From NCBI GenBank assembly GCA_024274705.1, contig JAJSAL010000108.1, positions 1-64,000 of the forward strand: 64,000 bases of DNA, given 5' to 3'. Made by a program: the position numbers and the translations under genes. This DNA comes from Spirochaetota bacterium (lineage in GTDB: Bacteria; Spirochaetota; Spirochaetia; SPDA01; JAJSAL01). The notes under the pieces were generated by a model that saw nothing but the letters and a program-made list of their open reading frames with translations, was not told the DNA's origin and made no database searches. Below, piece after piece: positions 19,093-28,950 of the stretch. The first letter of the stretch is position 1. The number at the start of each line of letters is the position of its first letter.

Positions 19093-20469
19093 ATGAAGAA
19101 AGGTGTATTAATCCTGATCAGCCTCCTTCTGGTATTGAGTCTTTCGGTTTTTGCCGGAGGAAAACAGGAAGCTGAAGAACCCGCTGCAGGTGAAACGGAA
19201 ACGGCTGCACCGGCAAAAGAAAAGCCGGTGGAGATCGTGTTCTGGTGGTGGGGCGAACAGGAAGCCGTCGGCCTGGAAGGCTGGCTCGAGGAAACCGTGG
19301 CTCTTTTCGAGAAAGAAAATCCGAACATCAAGGTGGAAACGGTGCTGCAGGCGACGGAGAACGTCATCAATGATTTCACTACAGCCTCGGCAGCGGGAAC
19401 GCCGCCGGACCTGCAGTACCTGTGGAACGGTATCTATCACATGGAAAACGTGTGGCTGGGGTATATCGAACCGTTGGACGACTGGATCCCGGCGGATGAG
19501 CTTTCCAACATGTGGGCCAGTGATCTTTCCTTTTACGAAGGCAAGCAGTACCGGGCCGGCTGGTATCTCCTGCCCATGGGCATGATGTACAACAAGAAGC
19601 TGTTTAAGGAAGCGGGTATACCGGCATCAATGACTCCGCCGAAAACCTGGGATGACATGCTGGCAGTGTGCGAGACATTCAAGAATAAAGGGATAACGCC
19701 TATCAGCGGCGGATTCAAGGACGGTTTCTGGGGTGAATGGTTCACAGGGTTCGGACTGGTACAGAATGAAGACGCTATTACAGACACCACCAAACTGGTT
19801 ATCGGTGAGTATGACTGGACGAATCCACGGTGGTATGAACACTGGGTTCGCCTGGAAGAGCTTATAGATAAAGGATACTTCAACGAAGATGCCAACTCCC
19901 TGGAACTTTACCAGGGTATCGAACTCCTTTTCAGGGGAGAAGCGGCCATGACCCAGAGTATCCTTACCCTCGTTCCCGAAGCGGAAAAGAACCTGGGTAG
20001 GGAAAATGTGGGCATCATGTCCTGGCCTGTGTGGGGCAAAGGCGCTCTCGCCGGAAAACCGGTCATCGATGTACAGGGAGTGGGGATATCCTCCAAATCC
20101 AAGCATAAACGGGAAGCTGCCGACTTTATCAGGTTTATGCACAGGCCGGACAGGTCAAGCGCACTTTGGGAAGAGGTACATGTATTCCCGGCCAATAGAT
20201 CCTGGGACGGCTCCAAGTTTATTGCAGCGGATGACCCGAACAGCCTGGAGCAGTGGAAATGGTTTACCGGGGAAAACACGGGATATATTCCCAACATGAT
20301 CGCCTGGGCTTTCGATTCTGAAATCATGTATACGGCACCGCAGATTCTCATGGCAGGTAAGACAACGGCTAAAGAGATAGCTGCTAATGCGGTTGATGTA
20401 ATGGCCCGCTGGAGGGAAGAGAATCCGGACCTCCTGGAAAGCCATAAAAAATGGGCGGGTGTCAAGTAA
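19093..20469 (+). CDS. Family 1 extracellular sugar-binding protein of an ABC importer
   Basis: AAAAGGAG precedes ATG 19093. The 458-residue protein starts with a signal peptide (MKKGVLILISLLLVLSLSVFA) and a mature end GGKQEAEEPA, a form common in spirochaetes; the lipobox Cys is absent, so signal peptidase I processing is likely. The rest is a family 1 solute-binding protein (IVFWWWGEQE at the strand 1 position, FTTASAAGTPPDLQYLW, AAMTQSILTLVPEA). It would catch a sugar-like compound outside the inner membrane and hand it to the permeases at 20562 and 21433. No ABC ATPase gene is in this operon, so a shared MsmK-type ATPase is likely. Confidence 0.92.
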   Translation: MKKGVLILISLLLVLSLSVFAGGKQEAEEPAAGETETAAPAKEKPVEIVFWWWGEQEAVGLEGWLEETVALFEKENPNIKVETVLQATENVINDFTTASAAGTPPDLQYLWNGIYHMENVWLGYIEPLDDWIPADELSNMWASDLSFYEGKQYRAGWYLLPMGMMYNKKLFKEAGIPASMTPPKTWDDMLAVCETFKNKGITPISGGFKDGFWGEWFTGFGLVQNEDAITDTTKLVIGEYDWTNPRWYEHWVRLEELIDKGYFNEDANSLELYQGIELLFRGEAAMTQSILTLVPEAEKNLGRENVGIMSWPVWGKGALAGKPVIDVQGVGISSKSKHKREAADFIRFMHRPDRSSALWEEVHVFPANRSWDGSKFIAADDPNSLEQWKWFTGENTGYIPNMIAWAFDSEIMYTAPQILMAGKTTAKEIAANAVDVMARWREENPDLLESHKKWAGVK

Positions 20470-20518
20470 TTCTTTTTCATTGAAAAATAGTACTATTATA
20501 AATTAGATGAAAAGGAGA

Positions 20519-20548
20519 GAGGGACTCTTTTGATAAAAAGAGTCCCTC
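20519..20548 (+). other. Strong stem-loop between binding-protein and permease genes
   Basis: GAGGGACTCTTTT pairs without mismatch with AAAAGAGTCCCTC around a four-base loop, giving a 13-bp stem. There is no T run after it, so it is more likely an mRNA-stabilising or partial-termination hairpin that raises binding-protein output over permease output, as known in maltose-type operons. Confidence 0.7.
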
Positions 20549-20561
20549 GTAATTTACTATC

Positions 20562-21440
20562 ATGCTGAAAACGAAATGGTGGCAGAAAGCCTTGTATCTT
20601 TTACCCATGTTGCTCATTCTCTCTTTTGTTTTCGGATATCCCCTGGTGCGGATGTTCGATTTCTCCATGCGGAGGATCCGCGGTGCTTCAGGCCCGTTTA
20701 TCGGGTTCGACAATTACCGGTTTGTCTTCCGTAACCCGGTGTTTCGTGAAGCTATAAAGCATAACCTTTTCCTTCTTATCGGCGTACCGGTACTCATCGT
20801 CCTGGCTCTCGTCTTTGCAACGATGCTCTTCGACCAGCCTAAGGGGTGGAAAGTGTACCGGTTTTCCCTGTTCCTTCCCTATATTCTTGCAATTCCTGTT
20901 GTCGGTGTGGTATTCAGCTACCTGCTGACATTGAAAGGTGCGGTGAACCAGATTCTCCAGGGACTTCGTCTCGATTTCCTGGCCCTGGACTGGCTGGGAG
21001 ACCCGGACATTGCGCTGAAGAGTCTCCTGGGGATTATCATCTGGAAAGAGATGGGATTCGGCATCGTACTGTTATTTGCCCGGCTCATGAGCGTTTCCCA
21101 GGAAATATACGATGCATCGAAAATCGACGGAGCAAGCTGGTGGCAGACTCTCTGGTACATCACGGTTCCCCAGCTTATGCTGGTGATAGAGTTTTTCGCT
21201 ATCATCTCGATCATCAATTTTCTCTCCTGGGTGTTCGCCTATGTGTATGTAGTTACCCGGGGAGGTCCCGGCAACTCTACGCAGGTGATTGAACTCTGGA
21301 TCTTCAATAAGGTTGCCCACGGTGCACCGAACCCGGGTATGGGAGCGGCAGCTTCGGTAGTGCTGTTTGCGTCAACCCTGGTACTTATTTTTGCGCTTCT
21401 CAAACTGCGTACACGAATGGGGGAGGAAGATTTTGGCTAA
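20562..21440 (+). CDS. ABC sugar importer permease, MalF type
   Basis: This 292-residue inner-membrane protein has six predicted membrane segments and the cytoplasmic EAA loop IYDASKIDGASWWQTLWYITVP that docks to the ATPase. It forms a heterodimer with the permease encoded next. The gene lies 92 nt after the binding-protein gene with only the strong stem-loop between, and its end overlaps the next start. I saw no strong ribosome binding site before ATG 20562, which would further lower its output relative to the binding protein. Confidence 0.9.
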   Translation: MLKTKWWQKALYLLPMLLILSFVFGYPLVRMFDFSMRRIRGASGPFIGFDNYRFVFRNPVFREAIKHNLFLLIGVPVLIVLALVFATMLFDQPKGWKVYRFSLFLPYILAIPVVGVVFSYLLTLKGAVNQILQGLRLDFLALDWLGDPDIALKSLLGIIIWKEMGFGIVLLFARLMSVSQEIYDASKIDGASWWQTLWYITVPQLMLVIEFFAIISIINFLSWVFAYVYVVTRGGPGNSTQVIELWIFNKVAHGAPNPGMGAAASVVLFASTLVLIFALLKLRTRMGEEDFG

Positions 21441-22293
21441 AGGAATTGATAGGGCACCGGCAACTGCCCATGAAAAGACCGGTGCAAAGATTCTCAAACA
21501 GTTTCTGCTTATTACAGTGACTGCAATTGCCCTGTATCCCCTGTTCTGGATGATCATAACCGCGCTGAAAACCCAGCCGGATTACCTTATCAACAAGTTC
21601 GGTCTGCCCATGCCGCCGAACCTGGGGAATTTCCTGACTGCACTCCGGGGGGGCCGCTTTGCCCGGTGGTTTCTAAATTCGGTGATCATCACTACAGGCA
21701 GTACCCTTGCAGTATTAGTGGTAACGTCCCTGGCGGCCTTCGTATTCTCCAAGATGCCCTTCAAGGGCAGCAGTACCATGCTGAATATCGTTATTTCCCT
21801 TATGGTGATTCCACCGGTGGTGATGATCGTTCCCCTTTTCATTCTCTATGCCCAGCTGCAAATGAATTCCACTTACCAGGGAATCATGATCCTCTATACG
21901 GGACTCACGATACCCTTTTCCGTGTATCTTCTTACCAACTTTTTCCGGACCGTACCAAACGACATTATTTCATCCGCGCGTATCGACGGCTGCAGGCCCA
22001 TCACGATCCTTTGGCTGATCTTTATTCCCCTTTCCGGACCTGCAATGGTAACCCTGGTTATCGTCAACGCCCTCTGGATGTGGAACGAACTGCTCCTGGC
22101 CCTCGTTTTCCTTCCGAAGGATGTAATGCGGACCCTCATGGTAGGGATAACAGCTTTTAAATCGAAACTGAACCTGGATATCCCGGTGACCATGGCGGGA
22201 TTGTTCCTGAGCACCCTGCCCATGCTGGTCCTCTATATTTCCTTCCAGCGGTTTTTTATCAGGGGACTTACGGAAGGGGCGACCAAGGGGTAG
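21433..22293 (+). CDS. ABC sugar importer permease, MalG type
   Basis: I chose TTG 21433 because GGGGGAGGAAG lies directly upstream and the start then overlaps the previous gene by eight bases, a sign of coupled translation; a longer frame from 21367 has no such site. The protein of about 286 residues has six membrane segments and the EAA loop ISSARIDGCRPITILWLIFIPLS. It completes the membrane pore of the LacI-regulated importer. Its end is followed by a hairpin at 22351-22374 that probably ends transcription. Confidence 0.88.
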   Translation: MAKGIDRAPATAHEKTGAKILKQFLLITVTAIALYPLFWMIITALKTQPDYLINKFGLPMPPNLGNFLTALRGGRFARWFLNSVIITTGSTLAVLVVTSLAAFVFSKMPFKGSSTMLNIVISLMVIPPVVMIVPLFILYAQLQMNSTYQGIMILYTGLTIPFSVYLLTNFFRTVPNDIISSARIDGCRPITILWLIFIPLSGPAMVTLVIVNALWMWNELLLALVFLPKDVMRTLMVGITAFKSKLNLDIPVTMAGLFLSTLPMLVLYISFQRFFIRGLTEGATKG

Positions 22294-22350
22294 AGACCTG
22301 CCGCAAACAGCACATCCTACCCGGGATGGCTGCGATAAGAGCCGAATAAA

Positions 22351-22374
22351 CCGGCCGGTTTTCATACCGGCCGG
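22351..22374. terminator. Likely bidirectional terminator hairpin
   Basis: CCGGCCGG is repeated as its own complement on both sides of an eight-base loop, between the converging importer operon and the UPF0182 gene. The T run is poor on both strands, so the call rests on the stem and its place. Confidence 0.45.
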
Positions 22375-22388
22375 GTACTCTGGGCCTG

Positions 22389-25100
22389 CTACTTCACCTC
22401 TTTCTGAAGATCCCGTAACGTTGTCTGAAGACGATCGATGTCATCCCCGTATCCTGCAAAATCACCGGCACGAAGCTTTTCCTGGGCTCCGTTAAAAACA
22501 TCAACAGCCTTATTGATCAATTCCTGTACATTCAGGTTTTGTAACAGACCACCGGCAACAGCAGGTGCTTCCGTTTTTGACTGTACTTCCGCCTCGCCGA
22601 ATATTTCATTCAGGGCATTCTTGAGATTGGAACCTACGCCGATTCTGTTCTGGTATGCTACAACAACCCGCTTGAGTTCCGGAAGTTCACTCTGTTCAGA
22701 TTGCAGGTATATGGGTTCAACGTAAAGAAGAGAGTTTTTAATAGGGTAAACCAGCAGATTCCCCCTGATAACGGTTGAACCCTTCTGCCCCCACAACGTG
22801 AAAAGCTGGGATATTTCAGTATTCTGATCAATTCTTGATTCAATCTGCATCGGACCGAAGACAAGTTTTTCTTTCGGAAACTGGTATTCAATAATCTTCC
22901 CGTAATTTTCGGGATCAGACATGGCTGCGACCCAGGCAACCATATTATTCTTAGTTGATGGGGTAAATGGAAGCATCAGTACGTACTCTTCACGGTAGTT
23001 TTGGTCCTCGAAATTGATGATGGCATAGTAGGGGTTCATTACCGTCGGTTCCTGGTCATAAATTTCATTTGGTATCGCCCATTCGTCCTCTTTATTGTAA
23101 AAAACCACCGGATCCGTCATATGGTAGACGGAGTATATCTCAGCCTGTGTCTGGAACAGGTCCCGTGGATACCTTACATGCAGGCGTAAATCTTCAGGCA
23201 TTTCGGAGAAGTCTTTGAATAAACCGGGAAATATTTTTCTGTATGTACTGATAAGGGGATCCTCCTGATCGATTACATAAAAAGTAACATCACCATTGTA
23301 TGCATCAACGGTGATTTTAACCGAGTTTCTGATGTAGTTAAAACCGTCTTTAGAAGGGATGGAATAGGGGTATTTATTGGTGGTCGTGTAGGCATCGAGC
23401 ATCCAGTAGAGTTTTCCTTCCGATAGAACGATATAGGGAGTTGAATCGAAGCGCAAAAAGCGTGCAAGCATACGAACGCGCTGATTTATGCTTCGATAAA
23501 TCATAATCCTGCTTTCCGGGGTAAGATAGTTGGTGAACAGGATGTTGGCGTTTTTAAAATGTAAGGCGAACAGCAGTTTTCTCCAGCCATTCTTTATACT
23601 GATACCGCCGGTTCCCTTGTAGTGGACCGTCACATTTTGATTTCCCTTGGGATAATCGAACTCCGGAATTTTCGTGTTGCCGAATACGTAGGAAAACGTT
23701 TTCTCGCCATAGTAGATTTCCGGTCTGTCAATGGTACCGGGAACGGAGAGCTTCGGAGGTATGTCCTTGATAATAAGTTCAGGCAGCCCCTCCTGCCCTA
23801 TGCTGTTAACAGGCGCCATTACAATGCCGTAGCCGTGGGTATACTGGAGTTTCTTATTTATCCAGGTTTGCGCTGTTTGAGGTAAATTATCAGTGTTTAT
23901 TTCCCTGGCGGATATCATGACCTGCCTGTAATCATCACCGAAATGGTACCTGTCAACACCCACACTGTTAAACTCATAGTAAAGCCTGAACTCCTGCACC
24001 TGGGAGAATGTTGCTTTTAACGGACGCTGGTCCCAGAGCCTTATATGTCCGGTAATACCGGTATCATCCTTGAAGTCTTCTGCAGTCAGAGAATCTTCCA
24101 CAGGGAACACCTGTTTGATAATATTAGAAAGATTGTATCCCTCTCTGGTAAACTGAATATTGGCTTTAATATATGGTGATTCCTTCTGAAGTTCATTGGG
24201 TTTTACTGAAAGCTGCTGCACTACACCCGGAATGATACCGATAAATAAAATCATGGAGCCTACCAGGATCCCGGCACCAATGAACAAATGTTTCAGTGAG
24301 CTTTTAACCATACCGAGAAAGATGAAAACCGCGGTTAACAGTGAAACGGCAATCATAACATAATAGGCAGGACCGACTATATTGGCATCGGTGAAATCGG
24401 CTCCGAAAATCAATCCCCGTGAGGAAAACAGAAGCTGATATCTTGCAAGCCAGAAGCTCCATGCAATAATAAGAGTTATGAGAAGCAGCAGAAACAGAAT
24501 ATGCTTTTTAGCCTGATCACTTATGGTAAGCTTTTTCTTTTCCCATTTTATCTGTCCGGATAGCAGGTAAAGCAGGCCTGCGGCCGCAATAGTCAGTATC
24601 ACCGCAGTTAAGCTCCAGGACCGTAAGAAAGTAAAGAAAGGTAATATAAAAACATAGTAAGAAACATCCCGGTGATAAACCGGGTCGTTGAGATCGAAAC
24701 CGGTACTGTTGAAGAATTTCAATACCGTGTCCCATTGCTTGCTTCCATTGTTGGCCATGATAATACTTAACAGCAAAAGGACTATTATCGAAATGACGGA
24801 TACGGCTTTCCTGTTTATATGTACAGACTCACCGGACTGTTGGATCTGTAGCCCCTGTATGTTGCCCCTTCTGAAGGCTGTCCGGATGTTTATTCCCGAA
24901 AAAAGAAAGAACAACACGAAAAAACCGCCCCAGAGACCGACCTTGCTTCCAAGAATCGTTGTAAATACCTGGATATAACCGAGTTCACTGAACCATACTG
25001 CATTCAGCCATATACTTACACAAGCGAAGAGTACAATAACTGCTAAAAATATTCCTGCTACAATGATGCTTACTTTCTTGCCCTTTTTCAATTTTATCAC
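22389..25100 (-). CDS. UPF0182-family membrane protein
   Basis: This intact 903-residue protein has seven or so membrane segments in its first ~330 residues (for example FLAVIVLFACVSIWL, VSVISIIVLLLLSIIMAN) and then a long soluble region, the layout of UPF0182 (PF03699). Conserved stretches include YTHGYGIVMAPVN and IYYGE. Its C-terminal ~70 residues are helical and charged (ALNEIFGEAEV..., NKAVDVFNGAQEKLRAGDF), resembling a coiled region. The function of the family is not established; the soluble part is predicted to be outside the membrane. It is a single gene, convergent with the importer operon, and shows no damage. Confidence 0.9.
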   Translation of the reverse strand: MIKLKKGKKVSIIVAGIFLAVIVLFACVSIWLNAVWFSELGYIQVFTTILGSKVGLWGGFFVLFFLFSGINIRTAFRRGNIQGLQIQQSGESVHINRKAVSVISIIVLLLLSIIMANNGSKQWDTVLKFFNSTGFDLNDPVYHRDVSYYVFILPFFTFLRSWSLTAVILTIAAAGLLYLLSGQIKWEKKKLTISDQAKKHILFLLLLITLIIAWSFWLARYQLLFSSRGLIFGADFTDANIVGPAYYVMIAVSLLTAVFIFLGMVKSSLKHLFIGAGILVGSMILFIGIIPGVVQQLSVKPNELQKESPYIKANIQFTREGYNLSNIIKQVFPVEDSLTAEDFKDDTGITGHIRLWDQRPLKATFSQVQEFRLYYEFNSVGVDRYHFGDDYRQVMISAREINTDNLPQTAQTWINKKLQYTHGYGIVMAPVNSIGQEGLPELIIKDIPPKLSVPGTIDRPEIYYGEKTFSYVFGNTKIPEFDYPKGNQNVTVHYKGTGGISIKNGWRKLLFALHFKNANILFTNYLTPESRIMIYRSINQRVRMLARFLRFDSTPYIVLSEGKLYWMLDAYTTTNKYPYSIPSKDGFNYIRNSVKITVDAYNGDVTFYVIDQEDPLISTYRKIFPGLFKDFSEMPEDLRLHVRYPRDLFQTQAEIYSVYHMTDPVVFYNKEDEWAIPNEIYDQEPTVMNPYYAIINFEDQNYREEYVLMLPFTPSTKNNMVAWVAAMSDPENYGKIIEYQFPKEKLVFGPMQIESRIDQNTEISQLFTLWGQKGSTVIRGNLLVYPIKNSLLYVEPIYLQSEQSELPELKRVVVAYQNRIGVGSNLKNALNEIFGEAEVQSKTEAPAVAGGLLQNLNVQELINKAVDVFNGAQEKLRAGDFAGYGDDIDRLQTTLRDLQKEVK

Positions 25101-25169
25101 CTTCTATCCTTAATGGTGGTTGAGAGTATAGTTAATAACATAATAAAAGGAAAGGTTTATAAGTGTATT

Positions 25170-26333
25170 TTATAGATAGAATTCCGGATTCCTTAACTCC
25201 CCAACTGCGTCCACCATGGCATTGAAATTCTCCGGCGGGATGGGGGGATTGATTTCGCTGGAAGAGGCGACGAACATGCCGCCGGTGTGGAGAGCGCCTG
25301 TTTCCCGGATGTGCCGTAAGACTTCCTCCCGAACCGCTTCGGGGGTCCCGTTTTCCATGAGGTCCACTCCGTCCACCCCGCCCATCCAGACCGCTTCCGG
25401 CCACGAAGCTTTGAGTTCGATGATGTCCATGCTGCAGTTCGGTTCCAGGCAGTAGAATCCGTCTACACCGCACTCCAGCAGGTCGGGAACAGCTTTTTTA
25501 TAGTTGCCGTCACTATGGTAGATTACCTTTATCCCGGAATCATGCCAGGCACGGGAGATCTTTTTCACGTAGGGATAATGATAACGGTCCAGGAAATCGT
25601 CGGGAAAGATGGGGCCCTGCTTGGTGGAGAAATCTTCCGGCAGGAGAATAACCGGGGACAAGGCGGGGTCCGCCACAGCTTTAATCCTGTTCAGTTCGTT
25701 CTAAGTCGATATTTCCATGTACTCTTCCAGCAGGCGGGGATAGTCTATGGAGAAAAAGGTGAATAGTTCCAGCCCCATGGCATCGAAGAGATCGCAGAAT
25801 CCGGTAAAGGAAAACCCGATGATCACCGTTTCCCCGACATGGTGCTGGAATTCCTCCATGCACGCCCGATATTCTTCTTTTATACGTTGCGCGTTGAAGG
25901 TTTCATGCTTCTCTTTAGGGGGATCTTTTCCCACCTGGACTGCCGTGTGAGTGTTGAGGCCTGTTGCTGACATTCTCTCTACTTTATCTTGGAGCCACCG
26001 GGCAGCTCCCTTCTCATCATCGAAGGGCCGGCCGGTCCTCCAGGTCATCCAGTGCTCGTTCCGGAAGGTAAATCCTTCCGGATCGGTGTACGTACCGGTA
26101 CCTTTGTCTTCAATGAAGGGGAAACAGGTGTCCAGTGTTTTTCGGATGACCAGTCCGACATCCTCGCCTGTGAATCCAAAGGGAGGGAAGTCCTTCCCCG
26201 TATACAGGGAGATCACCCCGGTATTGTAGGAAAGCTGTTCGTGCAGGGGGACACGGTCAACGGGTTCATGGCTTAAGGCTAGTTCCACCCGTTCCCGTTT
26301 GGAAAGAATGTCGGATTCGAAGACCTTATCCAT
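25170..26333 (-). pseudogene. UroD-superfamily gene with one in-frame TAG
   Basis: The frame from ATG 26333 (SKRERVELALSHEPVDRVPL) runs to a TAG at 25701-25703, and the same frame continues without a break as NELNRIKAVADPALSPVILL to the natural end at 25170. Together this is a 387-codon UroD-like protein of normal length. The second half has IKVIYHSDGN where MtaA-type members have the zinc His. Because the MttB system is known for TAG read as pyrrolysine, I considered recoding; but this is not an MttB gene, the stop lies in a variable helix, and the gene next door is frameshifted, so a nonsense mutation is more likely. Confidence 0.78.
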
Positions 26334-26348
26334 GAGAGTGCTCCTTAT

Positions 26349-27385
26349 CTACGATAGGTACCGGTGTTTCTTCCAGGCGGTGAAAAAAGCTTCGATATTT
26401 CTTACAGGCACATCCGTGCCGGGACAGAAGTAGTACATCAGTCCCCCTTTCGGAGTGCCGATTGTTTCCTTTATTTCGATTACCTGGGCTTCGATTTCTT
26501 CAGGTGAACAGAAAGGAAGCATCTGTTCATCTATATCCACGGCGGCGCACAGTTTCCCTCTGTAATGGGACGCAATACTGTCTATTCCGTTGGCTGCAAC
26601 CTGGGGATCATGAACCGAAACCCCGCACTCAACAAGGTCATCAACGATATCCAGGATATTACCGTCGCAGGAGTACCACACGTGCATTCCCGCATTCCTG
26701 CATGTTCGGAACATTTCCATGTAAGCGGGTTTAAGATATTTTCGAAACGTATCCGGGCTAATCATCAGGCCCCGCTGAGTTCCGATATCCCCATGAAACC
26801 AGATGATATCCGCGCCGCAATCCCGCCATAGCGTATGTACTTGAGGTTGTATTCCAGGAGCATTTCTATAAGTATTCCAAGCTCAGGAGGATCAGTTATA
26901 AAATCCACAAGAAGGTTTTCCAGCCCCCGGAGAAACTGGAGCCTGTCAAAGAACCCCCCGTGAGAGAAGGAGCCGGGCTCGGCCTTGGCGGGTTCTCCTC
27001 TCCTTTGCTTTTCCTTAACGGCGATTCGTACCGCATTCCAGTCCATCTGGTCGCCCGGATTGGGGCATTTCAGTTTCGAAAGGGCATTCCAGTCTTCCAC
27101 CGGGTGCTCTACTACCTGTCCCAGAATCCCGTCACAGGCATTGTACCAGCGGCATCCCCAGTCATCGACGAAATATGAACCCCGTGTATAGAGGGGATCG
27201 TTACCGGAAGAGAGGATGCTTTCATAGACACCCCGGGGGAAAATGTCGGGATGCCTTCGGATCATCGCCTGTAAGGCTTTCCCGTGTTTTTTTGCTATTC
27301 CTGGCAACAGTTCCCAGGTAAGGGGTATCCATTCGGGGTCGGTAAACTCGAGGGCCCTGAGATAGTTTTCCCGTTTGCTTATCAC
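26349..27385 (-). pseudogene. UroD-superfamily gene with a frameshift
   Basis: The N-terminal frame (ISKRENYLRALEFTDPEWIP) reads well until YNLKYIRY near 26830. There one base, probably one T of a TT pair, is missing. The other frame continues as WRDCGADIIWFHGDIGTQRG, the proper next UroD motif, and then MISPDTFRKYLKPAYMEMF to the end at 26349. With the base restored the protein would be about 345 residues. GMHVWYSCDG marks the zinc His position. It lies 15 nt upstream of the TAG-interrupted paralogue, in the same direction, so the two were once an operon. Confidence 0.8.
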
Positions 27386-27444
27386 GCTCTCTCCTGTACC
27401 GTCCCGGGAAGAAGGGAACCGGCCGCACCCTTAACCAGGGCTCC

Positions 27445-28482
27445 TTATCGTCCCAGAAGCCTGCTGACGATATAGTATTCCAGGTCTTCATAACTTCGGG
27501 CTTTCCGGTATGCTTCGATCTTTTTCATGTCCAGGCTTTTTACAACATCCAGAAGGGCCATGAAGATACTTCTGCTGTGGGAGAGGTGTTGTGTAGCTTC
27601 TCCGTCTTTTTGAGTTCTTAAGGCTTTTACATCGAGTCCGACAAACTCCCCGTTTGAACCGAAGTCGTTTTCATAGAGTACCAGCACCTGGTCCAGGGCC
27701 CTTTTCAGGTTGATGGCACCGAAAATCCGGTCTTCATCGAACTTGAGGCCGTTCTGATCGTTCAAGTGTACGCTCCAGAGTTTCCCCTGGCTTATGGCGA
27801 ATGCCATCTCTATGGCCGGATCGAGTCCTGCCAGAATCGCGTGGGCACTTTCGATGAGAATTCCCACGCGGGAAGGATCGGCCGTAGCTGCGCCCAGCGC
27901 CATAAAGTGCCCTGAAGTGGGGCAGTACTCGTGGTCCATGGGCTCATTGGGTTTCATTTCACCGAGGATACGGATGTTCCTGTCGTAATTCAGCATTTCA
28001 TTTACTGCGTGGATGAACCGCTTTGTGCTTTCCACGTGGTTTTTCGATTCGTTGACGTAAATTCCTTCCCTGGCCGGCCAGAGAACGATATCCCTGGTTT
28101 CCAGGACGTTGGCGATATCAATGGCTTTTTTTGACCGTTCGATGGCGTATTTACGGTGTTCGGGATCGTTGGAAGTATAACCGCCGTCTACGGTATCGGG
28201 ATGTTCCCACAGCCTGGGGGCGACAAATTCAGCAACCAGGCCTTCGCCGTCGAGCATCTTTTTCATCTCTTGTGCTTCACTCATCATCCGATCGTGGGGG
28301 ACATCCACGCTTGAGACCGCATCGTCGTCGTGAAACTGAACTCCGTCGAAGCCGAGTTTTTTGTATTCCTTCAGTTTATCGCTGAAGGCAACCGTTTTCC
28401 TTACCTGTGGTCCGAATACATCCGCACCTGAATGGATGTTCCAGGGACCGAACGAAAACCTGAATTGTGCTTTTCCTGCCAT
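27445..28482 (-). CDS. Xylose-isomerase-like TIM barrel protein
   Basis: The 345-residue protein starts MAGKAQFRFSFGPWNIHSG and belongs to the xylose isomerase family. Landmarks are GFDGVQFHDDDAV, a metal-binding Glu in ILGEMKPNEP, GILIESAHA and the block VHLNDQNGLKFDEDRIFG, which matches the HxDLNxQxxxKxDxDxxFG region of xylose isomerases. It probably interconverts an aldose and a ketose using two metal ions. It is shorter than classical xylose isomerase (about 390-440 residues). It is intact while the UroD-like genes on both sides are broken, so it may still be selected. The sugar is unknown. Confidence 0.82.
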   Translation of the reverse strand: MAGKAQFRFSFGPWNIHSGADVFGPQVRKTVAFSDKLKEYKKLGFDGVQFHDDDAVSSVDVPHDRMMSEAQEMKKMLDGEGLVAEFVAPRLWEHPDTVDGGYTSNDPEHRKYAIERSKKAIDIANVLETRDIVLWPAREGIYVNESKNHVESTKRFIHAVNEMLNYDRNIRILGEMKPNEPMDHEYCPTSGHFMALGAATADPSRVGILIESAHAILAGLDPAIEMAFAISQGKLWSVHLNDQNGLKFDEDRIFGAINLKRALDQVLVLYENDFGSNGEFVGLDVKALRTQKDGEATQHLSHSRSIFMALLDVVKSLDMKKIEAYRKARSYEDLEYYIVSRLLGR

Positions 28483-28515
28483 TCATTACTCCTTGATTTA
28501 GTATCTATCGTTGTT

Positions 28516-28950
28516 TTATCTGTATTTTTTCCAGATTGCCGTAAGATTCTCAATCCCTTCCCAGGGGGTGTCCGGGAGAGCGGTTCGGGCTACGTCGGTT
28601 TCGGTAATGATATCGATCAGTGCGTGGAATGCCTTGGGTTCGTCCATGGACATCATCACCGCTTTTTCGGTGCCGGTAAACCACACTACCGCGTCCATGC
28701 CGAATCCGGTCCAGGCCTGTACAGGGACTCCAGCCTCGATAGCAAAGGGCCGGACGGTGTTCATGCGCCCTTCGAACCACTCCTCTTCTTCCTTCCCCGG
28801 CGGGCAGTAGAGGTATTTCATGAGCTCCACGTCCGCCGGAGAACTGACTGCGTGTTCAACAGCCCTGGGGATATTGAAATCTTCTATCAGGGGTACATGG
28901 TCCACCGGTTTCCCTTCCCAGGCCGCCAGGATTCGTTCTTTGCTTGTCAT
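28516..28950 (-). pseudogene. UroD-superfamily remnant with internal in-frame deletions
   Basis: The 144-codon frame starts like a UroD protein (MTSKERILAAWEGKPVDHVPL), then jumps straight to a block that normally lies near residue 130 (EDFNIPRAVEHAVSSPADVE, VQAWTGFGMDAVVWFTGTE), and ends with a typical last helix (TPWEGIENLTAIWKKYR). About half of the usual 330 or more residues are missing, including the zinc-binding middle part. All joins are in frame, so a small protein could be made, but it would lack the active site. The first join falls at a repeated VPL, as if short direct repeats had recombined. Confidence 0.72.
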
